Shown here: positions 36,562 to 48,500 of the stretch, piece by piece
Position numbering within the stretch: position 1 is the first letter of the stretch
Layout: every line of letters begins with the position of its first letter
From: Cladopsammia gracilis
Taxonomy: Eukaryota > Cnidaria > Anthozoa > Scleractinia > Dendrophylliidae
Length of the DNA: 64,000 nt
Direction of reading: 5' to 3'
Assembly: GCA_022457155.1 (NCBI GenBank)
Contig: JAJGOT010000003.1
Location: 3,506,501 to 3,570,500, forward strand
Program-made: the position numbers and the translations under genes
The notes under the pieces: generated by a model
What the model saw: only the letters and a program-made list of their open reading frames with translations
Told to the model about the DNA's origin: nothing
Database searches by the model: none

Positions 36562-36567
36562 AATAAA
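36562..36567 (+). promoter_or_regulatory. Candidate polyadenylation signal AATAAA
   Basis: AATAAA just after candidate exon f, with a T-rich stretch beyond. Consistent with the end of a + strand transcript. Confidence 0.4.
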
Positions 36568-36808
36568 TTTAGATTTCAAGAATAGCTTGTTTCCAATAAC
36601 AAGGACTTTACTTCAGTATTGTAGATTGCTCGAGAGTTTCCAAAATTCGTGATACAAAATTTTATATGCAGTGTTAAGTTGGCAAAGGTAAACGTTAGAC
36701 GTTTGCTAAAACTTGTTAATTAAGTGTGCAACTTGAATCTCGTGGAATCTTTTAAGTAGATTTCTGCACGATGCAAAATCTCGCGCTTCAGTCTTTAGGT
36801 GAAAATTG

Positions 36809-39800
36809 ACAGTAGTACTTATACTTTAAATTCGTTTTATTATACAGTAGTACTTATACTTTGAACTCGTTCTATTATACAGTAGTACTTATACTTTGAA
36901 CTCGATCAATTAATACAGTAGTACTTATACTTTCAACTCGTTCTAGAATACAGTAGTACTTATACTTTCAACTCGTTCTAGAATACAGTAGTACTTATAC
37001 TTTCAACTCGATCAATTAATACAGTAGTACTTATACTTTCAACTCGATCAATTAATACAGTAGTACTTATACTTTCAACTCGTTCTAGAATAAAGTAGTA
37101 CTTATACTTTCAACTCGATCAATTAATACAGTAGTACTTATACTTTCAACTCCTTCAATTAATACAGTAGTACTTATACTTTCAACTCGTTCTAGAATAC
37201 AGTAGTACTTATACTTTCAACTCGATCAATTAATACAGTAGTACTTATACTTTCAACTCGTTCTAGAATACAGTAGTACTTATACTTTCAACTCGATCAA
37301 TTAATACAGTAGTACTTATACTTTCAACTCGATCAATTAATACAGTAGTACTTATACTTTCAACTCGATCAATTAATACAGTAGTACTTATACTTTCAAC
37401 TCGATCAATTAATACAGTAGTACTTATACTTTCAACTCGTTCTAGAATACAGTAGTACTTATACTTTCAACTCGATCAATTAATACAGTAGTACTTATAC
37501 TTTCAACTCGATCAATTAATACAGTAGTACTTATACTTTCAACTCGATCAATTAATACAGTAGTACTTATACTTTCAACTCGATCAATTAATACAGTAGT
37601 ACTTATACTTTCAACTCGTTCTAGAATACAGTAGTACTTATACTTTCAACTCGATCAATTAATACAGTAGTACTTATACTTTCAACTCGATCAATTAATA
37701 CAGTAGTACTTATACTTTCAACTCGTTCTAGAATACAGTAGTACTTATACTTTCAACTCGATCAATTAATACAGTAGTACTTATACTTTAAACTCCTTCA
37801 ATTAATACAGTAGTACTTATACTTTAAACTCCTTCAATTAATACAGTAGTACTTATACTTTAAACTCCTTCAATTAATACAGTAGTACTTATACTTTAAA
37901 CTCCTTCAATTAATACAGTAGTACTTATACTTTCAACTCGTTCTAGAATACAGTAGTACTTATACTTTCAACTCGATCTATTATACAGTAGTACTTATAC
38001 TTTCAACTCGATCAATTAATACAGTAGTACTTATACTTTCAACTCGATCAATTAATACAGTAGTACTTATACTTTCAACTCGATCAATTAATACAGTAGT
38101 ACTTATACTTTCAACTCGATCAATTAATACAGTAGTACTTATACTTTCAACTCGATCAATTAATACAGTAGTACTTATACTTTCAACTCGATCAATTAAT
38201 ACAGTAGTACTTATACTTTCAACTCGATCAATTAATACAGTAGTACTTATACTTTCAACTCGATCAATTAATACAGTAGTACTTATACTTTCAACTCGAT
38301 CAATTAATACAGTAGTACTTATACTTTCAACTCGATCAATTAATACAGTAGTACTTATACTTTCAACTCGATCTATTATACAGTAGTACTTATACTTTCA
38401 ACTCGATCAATTAATACAGTAGTACTTATACTTTCAACTCGATCAATTAATACAGTAGTACTTATACTTTCAACTCGTTCTAGAATACAGTACTACTTAT
38501 ACTTTGAACTCGTTCTAGAATACAGTACTACTTATACTTTCAACTCGATCAATTAATACAGTAGTACTTATACTTTCAACTCGATCAATTAATACAGTAG
38601 TACTTATACTTTCAACTCGTTCTAGAATACAGTAGTACTTATACTTTCAACTCGATCTAGAATACAGTAGTACTTATACTTTCAACTCGATCTATTATAC
38701 AGTAGTACTTATACTTTCAACTCGATCAATTAATACAGTAGTACTTATACTTTCAACTCGATCAATTAATACAGTAGTACTTATACTTTCAACTCGATCA
38801 ATTAATACAGTAGTACTTATACTTTCAACTCGATCAATTAATACAGTAGTACTTATACTTTCAACTCGTTCTAGAATACAGTAGTACTTATACTTTCAAC
38901 TCGATCAATTAATACAGTAGTACTTATACTTTCAACTCGATCAATTAATACAGTAGTACTTATACTTTCAACTCGTTCTAGAATACAGTAGTACTTATAC
39001 TTTCAACTCGATCAATTAATACAGTAGTACTTATACTTTAAACTCCTTCAATTAATACAGTAGTACTTATACTTTAAACTCCTTCAATTAATACAGTAGT
39101 ACTTATACTTTAAACTCCTTCAATTAATACAGTAGTACTTATACTTTAAACTCCTTCAATTAATACAGTAGTACTTATACTTTCAACTCGTTCTAGAATA
39201 CAGTAGTACTTATACTTTCAACTCGATCTATTATACAGTAGTACTTATACTTTCAACTCGATCAATTAATACAGTAGTACTTATACTTTCAACTCGATCA
39301 ATTAATACAGTAGTACTTATACTTTCAACTCGATCAATTAATACAGTAGTACTTATACTTTCAACTCGATCAATTAATACAGTAGTACTTATACTTTCAA
39401 CTCGATCAATTAATACAGTAGTACTTATACTTTCAACTCGATCAATTAATACAGTAGTACTTATACTTTCAACTCGATCAATTAATACAGTAGTACTTAT
39501 ACTTTCAACTCGATCAATTAATACAGTAGTACTTATACTTTCAACTCGATCAATTAATACAGTAGTACTTATACTTTCAACTCGATCAATTAATACAGTA
39601 GTACTTATACTTTCAACTCGATCAATTAATACAGTAGTACTTATACTTTCAACTCGATCAATTAATACAGTAGTACTTATACTTTCAACTCGATCAATTA
39701 ATACAGTAGTACTTATACTTTCAACTCGATCAATTAATACAGTAGTACTTATACTTTCAACTCGATCTATTATACAGTAGTACTTATACTTTCAACTCGA

Positions 39801-40663
39801 TCAATTAATACAGTAGTACTTATACTTTCAACTCGATCAATTAATACAGTAGTACTTATACTTTCAACTCGATCAATTAATACAGTAGTACTTATACTTT
39901 GAACTCGTTCTAGAATACAGTAGTACTTATACTTTCAACTCGATCAATTAATACAGTAGTACTTATACTTTCAACTCGATCAATTAATACAGTAGTACTT
40001 ATACTTTCAACTCGTTCTAGAATACAGTAGTACTTATACTTTCAACTCGATCTAGAATACAGTAGTACTTATACTTTCAACTCGATCTATTATACAGTAG
40101 TACTTATACTTTCAACTCGATCAATTAATACAGTAGTACTTATACTTTCAACTCGATCAATTAATACAGTAGTACTTATACTTTCAACTCGATCAATTAA
40201 TACAGTAGTACTTATACTTTCAACTCGATCAATTAATACAGTAGTACTTATACTTTCAACTCGATCAATTAATACAGTAGTACTTATACTTTCAACTCGA
40301 TCAATTAATACAGTAGTACTTATACTTTCAACTCGATCAATTAATACAGTAGTACTTATACTTTCAACTCGTTCTAGAATACAGTAGTACTTATACTTTC
40401 AACTCGATCTATTATACAGTAGTACTTATACTTTCAACTCGATCAATTAATACAGTAGTACTTATACTTTCAACTCGTTCTAGAATACAGTAGTACTTAT
40501 ACTTTCAACTCGATCTATTATACAGTAGTACTTATACTTTCAACTCGATCAATTAATACAGTAGTACTTATACTTTCAACTCGATCAATTAATACAGTAC
40601 TACTTATACTTTGAACTCGTTCTATTAATACAGTAATGCTGTACTTTTAACTCGTTGTATCAT
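36809..40663. repeat. 35/36-bp satellite (GTAGTACTTATACTTTC), about 108 units
   Basis: Constant part ACAGTAGTACTTATACTTTC plus AACTC, then one of four tails: GATCAATTAAT (36 bp), GTTCTAGAAT (35), GATCTATTAT (35) or CCTTCAATTAAT (36). The first and last few units are the most diverged (TTTGAACTCG, GTAATGCTGTAC). Tail order recurs at an offset of 1,250 bp (37620/38870, 37790/39040, 37972/39222), so part of the array is a higher-order duplication. No spacers, no open frames of note. Confidence 0.97.
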
Positions 40664-40970
40664 CAATTTCAAAATAGAATTCTACTGTATAATACAATGC
40701 AGTTCAAACGTAGCGTGAAAATAAACAAACATTTTTAACTTCTGCATGCAAAAATTAGGGCCTGGTCGCACTACAGTCAAAAGCAAGAATTAGCCGGTGC
40801 AAAATGACGAACATTCCACAAAAAGCGTGTCCCACCGGAGCGGTTTCTTTTCCTCGATTTTTGCATGGGCTAATTTTTTGTTTGTGACTAATCAATGCTA
40901 ATAGATTCACTGAATACAATAGACCCCACAACCATTTCTATGCAATTTTGACCTCTCCATTTCACCCAAA

Positions 40971-41093
40971 GCCTCCGTGGCCTAGTGGTAATAAGCTTGC
41001 GCTTCTTGACTTAAACACATGACGGCCTTTTCCCTGCCGTCGTTTAATTTAAGTTGTGTGACTTAACTAGGGGGTTCAGCCCCCGCCGACCAC
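40971..41093 (+). mobile_element. tRNA-derived SINE or tRNA-like element, right inverted copy
   Basis: Plus-strand counterpart of 36118-36244: GCCTCCGTGGCCTAGTGGTA, TGACGGCC..GCCGTCG hairpin, GGTTCAGCCCC. Upstream homology begins at about 40900 (CTAATAGATTCACTGAA). Together the two copies form inverted repeats around candidate exon f and the 35/36-bp satellite. Confidence 0.7.
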
Positions 41094-42225
41094 TGACTTT
41101 CTTTTTTTTTTTCTTTAATCTGAAACTTTCTTTTAAACGATCATAGAGTTCTTTTTTTAAAACTCTTATGAAAGTTTAAAATAGGGAAAAAATTGAATTT
41201 TCAGGCAAAAGTTTCTTCGTGGAAAAAAAAATCGCTACTCAAAGGGGGCTGAATCTCCTAGATAACTCGCATGGGTAGTTCTAACCCATTAAAGTGTGTG
41301 GGTGACAAAAACAACTGAGAAGTGTTTTTAAGTCTGAATGAAAACGAAATTAAAATTGATCATTGCTACTGTTTGTTTTGCTACAAAAGGTCATGTTTCT
41401 CACTTTAGTCTATGGATAATATAATGTCAGTGTGAACGTTGAAAGCTGTTGGTGTTTGTTGTCTGACAATTTAATGTATGTGTGATCAAGATTAAAGGCC
41501 CTTTTCTAACTTTTCAGTCTGCGAACTGATGAAATTGTGCGATCACCATAAAATGGGGTGGTTTTAACTTTTCAGTCCGTGGACTTGAAATTGTCAGTGT
41601 GAATTTTGAAATAAAAACTACTGATGTTTGTTGTCTCGCGATTTATCTTTGATCTATCTGTGCGGTGTGATCATTACATAAAAAACGCCGTGAATAAAGT
41701 TGTCAGTGTAAACGTTGAAATGACTATTGAAGATTGTTGCTGCGTTACGATTTCATCTATGCATGAGCGATTACTATAAAGGGTCGTGAATGTAATTGTC
41801 AGTGTGAACTTTGAAATGAAAGCTACTGATGATTGTAAAAATAAGGACTGAGGCAATATCCATGGTTATTTGCTGGTAGTATCTTACTTTTTCCTTAAAC
41901 AAAAAACAACTTACTTTCCCCGAAAAAAAAATGACTCAGGAAATGGAATCAGTATGCCTCATACTGGCTACGGCCCTGACCTATGAATGTGATCACTATA
42001 AAAGGTCTTGAATGAAGTTGTCAATGTGAACGTTGAAATGAAAGCCTTTAATGTTTGTTGTTGTCTCACGATTTAATCTATGTTTGCGTGATTACTATGT
42101 AAAATGTGGTGAACGAAATTGTCATTGTGAACTCATTGTTTGAACTGAGAACTTTTGATGCTTGTGTTGTGTTATGATTTAACTCTATAGAAGGCCATGA
42201 ATGAAGTTGTCAGTGCGAACGTTAA

Positions 42226-42670
42226 GATGGTTCCTAACAGTTTCCAGCACTTTCCAAGACTTAGATTTTGATGGGTCATTAAAATCACTCTTTAAAAGTT
42301 GGTGCTACAATCATGATATCAAACGAATGCCCAATGATTGGTGAACACATTGTTATCATTTTTGTGACACAATATGTTACTATAGCAACAGTATAACGTG
42401 CTGAAAATATCCTTAATTTTAGCTTTAAGTGTTAATAACTCAAAAATAACTTGGTGAGTAATTAACACTTAAAGCTAAAATTAAGGGTTTTTTAGCAAGT
42501 TATACTGTTCCTATAGTAACATATTGTGTCACAAAAATGATAACAACGTGTTCACCAATCATTGGGCATTCGTTTGATATCATGATTGTAACATCAACTG
42601 ATAAAGAGTGGTTATAATCACCCATCAAATTCTAAGTCTTAAAATGTGCTGGAAACGGTTGGGAGCCACC
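42226..42670. mobile_element. 445-bp palindromic element with TTAA target duplication
   Basis: Left end GATGGTTCCTAACAGTTTCC and the reverse complement of the right end GGTGGCTCCCAACCGTTTCC match, and the inverted arms extend almost to the centre near 42440. TTAA flanks both ends (42222-42225, 42671-42674). Removing the element plus one TTAA restores GAACGTTAAAATGA, a normal satellite sequence also seen near 43031. piggyBac-type insertion is inferred from TTAA; no transposase is present. Confidence 0.9.
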
Positions 42671-43270
42671 TTAAAATGACTCCTGATGTTTGTTGCTGTT
42701 TCACGATTTAATACTACGAGTTTGATCACTTTAAGAGGCCGGGAATGAAATTGTCAGTGTGAACGTTGAAATGCAAGCTATTGACGCTGTTGTTGTCCCA
42801 GAATTTTATCGATGTATGTGTGATCAGTGTAAAAGGCCGTGAGTGAAGTTGTCAGTGGGAACGTTGAAATTACTATTGATGTTTGTTGTAGTGTGATTAC
42901 TATAACAGGCAGGGAATGAAATTATCAGGGTGAAGGTTGAAATAAAAGCTATTTACTGATTGTTGTTGTCTCACGATTTCATCTATGTGTGTGATCACTA
43001 TAAAAGGCCGTGTGAATGACATTGTCAGTGTGAACGTTAAAATGAAAGCTCTTAGTATTTCTTGTTGTCCCAAAATTTAATCTATATTATTTTGTGCAAT
43101 CACCATAGAAGGCCGCGGTTCTAACTTTATCAGTCCGAGAATGAAATTTTCAGTGTAAACGCTGAAATAAAAGCTATTGAAGTTTGTTGTTGTCTCATAA
43201 TTTAATCTATGTACATGTATGTGTGATTACTATAAAATGCCGTGTTTCTAACTTGTCTGCAGTCCGTGAA

Positions 43271-43918
43271 TTATATTGTCAGTGTGAACGTTGACATGAA
43301 AACTATTAATAATGTTAATCGTTGTCTCACTATTAAATCTATGTACGTGTGATCACTAAAAAAAAGTTGGTGAGCGAAATTGTCAGTGTGAACTTTGAAA
43401 TGAAAGCTATTGATGTCTGTTGCGGTTGTCCCTAAGAATTTAATCTCTGTTTGTGTAATCACCATAAAAGGCCGCGGTTCTAACTTGATCAGACCGTGAA
43501 AGAAATTTTCAGTGTGAACTTTGAAATAAAAGCTATTGTTGTTTGTTGTTGTCTCACGATATAACTCTATGTATGTGTGATCACTATAAAAGACCGGGAA
43601 TGAAATTGTTAGCGTGAAGCGGGTTGAAATGAAAGCTACTGATGACTGTTGTTGTCTGACGATTGAATCTATGTATGTGTGATCACTATCTAAAAGGCCG
43701 TGAGTGAAGTTGTCAGTGTGAACGTTGACAAGAAAGCTATTGATGTTTATTGCTGTCTCAAGATGATATCTTTCAATATGTATGAGACTGTAAATTAAGT
43801 TGTCACTGGGAACGTTGAAATAACTATTGATGTTTGTTGTTGTTTCACGATTACATATATAAGTGTGATTACTATAACATGCAGGGAATGAAATTGGTGA
43901 AGGTTGAAATGAAAGCAA
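43271..43918 (-). other. 215-codon open frame inside the diverged satellite, not a supported gene
   Basis: The frame repeats a motif of about 31 residues with NNINSF, FKVHTDNF and SDHTYID boxes because the unit is about 93 bp (31 codons). In the homogenised part, the same minus-strand frame is cut by a stop in each unit (TGA from GTCAAATT). I see no splice pattern or family resemblance, so it is best read as repeat-derived, but its length is unusual. Confidence 0.6.
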
Positions 43919-45594
43919 TTTATGATTGAAGTTGCCTCACGATTTCATCTATGTGTGTGATAACTATAAAAGGTCAGTCTGAACGTTAAAATGAAAGATG
44001 TTGGTATTTGTTGTTGCGCAGGGTGATTTAATCAATGTATGCAATCACTATAAAAGACAGGGAATGAAACTTTCAGTGTGAACATTGAAATGAAAGCCAT
44101 TGATGTTTGTTGTTGTCCCTAAGAATTTAATCTACTGTATGTGTACACACTATAGGGTCAAATTGTGACTATGAACGCTGATATGAAAGCTATCGATGTT
44201 TGTTGTTGTCTCTAAGAATTTAATCTTCTCCATGTGTGATCACTATAGGGTCAAATTGCACTATGAACGTTGATATGAAAGCTATCCATGTTTGTTGTTG
44301 TCCCTAAGAATTTAATCTACTGTAAGTGTGAACACCATAGGGTCAAATTGTCAGTATGAACGTTGATGAGAAAGCTATCGACGTTTGTTGTTGTCCAATA
44401 ATTTAATCTACTGTATGTGTGATCACTATAGGGCCAAATTGTCAGTATGAACGCTGAGATGAAAGCTATCGATGTTTGATGTTGCCCCAAGAATTTAATC
44501 TACTGTATGTGTGAACAGTATAGGGTCAAATTGTCAGTATGAACGTTGATATGAAAGCTATCAATATTTGTTGTTGTCCCTAAGAATTTTATCTAATATA
44601 TGTGTGAACACTATAGGGTCAAGTTGTCAGTATAAATGTTGATATGAAAGCTATCGATGTTTGTTGTTGTCACTAAGAATTTAATCTACTGTATGTGTGA
44701 TCACTATAGGGTCAAATTGTCAGTATGAACGTTGATATGAAAGCTATCGATGTTTGCTGTTGTCCCTAAGAATTTAATCTTCTCCATGTGTGATCACTAT
44801 AGGGTGAAATTGTCACTATGAACGTTGATATGAAAGCTATAAATGTTTCTTGTTACCCTAAGAATTTAATCTACTGTATGTGTGAACACTATAAGGTCAA
44901 ATTATCAGTATGAACGTTGATATGAAAGCTATCAATGTTTGTTGTTGTCCCTAAGAATTTCATCTAATATATGTGTGAACACTATAGGGTCAAGTTGTCA
45001 GTATGAATGTTGATATGAAAGCTATAAATGTTTCTTGTTGTCCCTAAGAATTTGATCTACTGTATGTGTGAACACTATAGGGTCAAATTGTCAGTATGAA
45101 CCTTCATATGAAAGCTATCAATGTTTGTTGTTGTCCCTAAGAATTTAATCTACTGTATGTGTGATCACTATAGGGTCAAGTGTCAGTATGAACGCTGAGA
45201 TGGAAGCTATCGATGTTTGATGTTGCCCCAAGAATTTAATCTACTGTACGTGTGAACACTATAGGGTGAAATTGTCAGTATGAATGTTGATATGAAAGCT
45301 ATCCGGATGTTTGTTGTTCTCCCTAAGAATTTAATCTACTGTATGTGTGTTAACAGTATAGGGTCAAGTTGTCAGTATGAACGTTGATATGAAAGCTATC
45401 GATGTTTGTTGTTCTCCCTAAGAATTTAATCTATTGTATGCGTGTTAAAACTATAGGGTCAAATTGTCAGTATGAACGTTGATATGAATGCTAATCGATG
45501 TTTGCTGTTGTCCCTAAGAATTCAATCTACTGTTTGTGTGAACACTATAGGGTAAAATTGTCAGTATGAAGATTGATATGAAAGCTATCCGGAT

Positions 45595-48500
45595 GTTTGT
45601 TGTTGTCCCTAAGAATTTAATCTTCTGTATGTGTAAACACTATAGAGTACAAATTGTCAGTATGAACGTCGATATGAAAGCTATCGATGTTTGTTGTTCT
45701 CCCTAAGAATTTAATCTACTGTATGTGTGAACACTGTAGGGTCAAATTGTCAGTATGAATGTTGATATGAAGGCTATCGATGTTTATTGTTGTCCCTAAG
45801 AAGTTCATCTACTGTATGTGTGAACACCATAGAGTCAAATTGTCAGTATGAACGTTGATATGAAAGCTATCCGGATGTTTGTTGTTTTCCCTAAGAATTT
45901 AATCTTCTGTATGTGTGAACACTATAGAGTACAAATTGTCAGTATGAACGTCGATATGAAAGCTATCGACGTTTGTTGTTGTCCCTAAGAATTTAATCTA
46001 CTCTATACACCTTATTCCAAAATGGCGGCCAATTTATTATTCTTTTATATGCATTTTAATTAGCCCTCTTGTCCTCGTCAGCATGTTCAAAATACAAAGG
46101 AATTTTTAAGCGAAAACGAGACCAAAAGAGCTAATTAAAATGCATATAAAAGAATAATAAATTGGGCGACATTTTGGAATAAGGTGTATGTGTGATCACT
46201 ATAGGGTCAAATTGTCAGTACGAATGTTGATATGAAGGCTATCGATGTTTGTTGTTGTCCCTAAGAAGTTCATCTACAGTATGTGTGAACACTATAGGGT
46301 CCAATTGTCAATATGAAGGTTGATATGAAAGCTATCGATGCTTGTTGTTCTCCCTAAGAATTTAATGTACTGTATGTGTGAACACTATAGGGTGAAATTG
46401 TCAGTATGAACGTTGATATGAATGCTAATCGATGTTTGTTGTTGTCCCTAAGAATTCAATCTACTGTACATGTATGTGTGAACACTATAGAGTCAAAATG
46501 TCAGTATGAACGTTGATATGAATACTATCGATGTTTGTTGTTGTCCAAGAATTTAATCTACTGTATGTGTGAAAACTATAGGGTCAAATTGTCAGTATTG
46601 ACGTTGATATGAAAGCTATCCGGATGTTTGTTGTTGTCCCTAAGAATTTAATCTTCTGTACATGTATGTGTGAACACTATAGAGTACAAATTATCAGTAT
46701 GAACGTCAATATGAAAGCTATCGATGTTTGTTGTTGTCCCTAAGAATTTAATCTACTCTATGTGTGATCACTATAGGGTCAAATTGTCAGTACGAATGTT
46801 GATATGAAGGCTATCGATGTTTGTTGTTGTCCCTAAGAAGTTCATCCACTGTATGTGTGAAGACTATAGGGTCCAATTGTCAATATGAACGTTGATATGA
46901 AAGTTATCGATGCTTGTTGTTCTCCCTACGAATTTGATCTACTGTTTGTGTGTTAACATTATAGTGTAAAATTGTCAGAATGAACGTTGATATGAAAGCT
47001 ATCGATGTTTGTTGTTCTCCCTAAGAATTTAATCTACTGTATGTGTTAACACTATAGGGTCAAATTGTCAGTATGAACGTTGATAGGAAAGCTATCGATG
47101 TTTGTTGTTCTCCCTACGAATTTAATCTACTGTATGTGTGAACACTATAGGGTCAAATTGTCAGTATGAACGTTGATATGAATGCTATCCGGATGTTTCT
47201 TGTTGTCCCTAAGAATTTAATCTACTGTATGTGTTAACACTATAGAGTCAAATTGTCAGTATGAACGTTGATATGAATGCTATCCGGATGTTTGTTGTTG
47301 TCCTTAAGAATATAATCTACTGTATGTAAGATCACTATAGGGTCAAATTGTCAGTATGAATGTTGATATGAAGGCTATCGATGTTTGTTTGTTGTCCCTA
47401 AGAATTTAATCTACTGTTTGTGTGAACACTATAGAGTACAAATTATCAGTATGAACGTCGATATGAAAGCTATGGATGTTTGTTGTTGTCCCTAAGAATT
47501 TAATCTACTCTATGTGTGATCACTATAGGGTCAAATTGTCAGTACGAATGGTGATATGAAGGCTATCGATGTTTGTTGTTGTCCCTAAGAAGTTCATCCA
47601 CTGTATGTGTGCAGACTATAGCGTCCAATTGTCAATATGAACGTTGATATGAAAGTTATCGATGCTTGTTGCTCTCCCTAAGAATTTAATCTACTGTATG
47701 TGTGAACACTATAGGGTCAAATTGATAGGATGAACGATTACATGAATGCTAATCGATGTTTGTTGTTCTCCCTTAGAATTCAATCTACTGTATGTGTGAA
47801 CACTATAGAGTCAAATTGTCAGTATGAACGTTGATATCAATACTATCGATGTTTGTTGTTGTCCAAGAATTTAATCTACTGTATATGTGGACACTATAGG
47901 GTCAAATTGTCAGTATGAACGTTGATATGAAAGCTATCCGGATGTTTGTTGTTCTCCCTACGAATTTAATCTACTGTATGTGTGTTAACATTATAGGGTA
48001 AAATTGTCAGAATGAACGTTGATATGAAAGCTATCGATGTTTGTTGTTCTCCCTAAGAATTTAATCTACTGTATCTGTTAACACTATACGGTCAAATTGT
48101 CAGTATGAACGTTGATAGGAAAGCTATCGATGTTTGTTGTTCTCCCTACGAATTTAATCTACTGTACGTGTGAACACTATAGGGTCAAATTGTCAGTATG
48201 AACGTTGATATGAATGCTATCCGGATATTTGTTGTTGTCCCTAAGAATTTAATCTACTGTATGTGTTAACACTATAGGGTCAAATTGTCAGGATGAACGT
48301 TGACGTGATGCTAATCGATGTTTGTTGTTGTCCCTAAGAAATCAATCTACTGTATGTGTGAACACTATAGAGTCAAATTGTCAGTATGAACGTTGATATG
48401 AATGCTATCCGGATGTTTGTTGTTGTCCTTAAGAATTTAATCTACTGTATGTAAGATCACTATAGGGTCAAATTGTCAGTATGAATGTTGATATGAAGGC

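Larger units (their letters stand above)
41390..44150. repeat. 93-bp satellite, diverged left edge
   Basis: Recognisable boxes recur every 90-120 bp: ATGAAATTGTCAGTGTGAAC, TTGAAATGAAAGCTATTGA, TTTGTTGTTGTCTCACGATT and GTGTGATCACTATAAAAGGC. Unit length and sequence vary widely, and extra segments such as TTCTAACTTTTCAGTC occur between units. A TTAA element is inserted at 42226. Confidence 0.9.

Noticed and set aside
36809..40663. Regular 36-bp repeats resembling a CRISPR array
   Set aside because: Units abut directly with no spacers, variation is in the repeat tail, and the context is intron-bearing animal DNA.
40971..41093. A functional tRNA gene
   Set aside because: A- and B-boxes are recognisable but about 100 bases apart, the acceptor ends do not pair and the element is repeated with SINE-like flanks.
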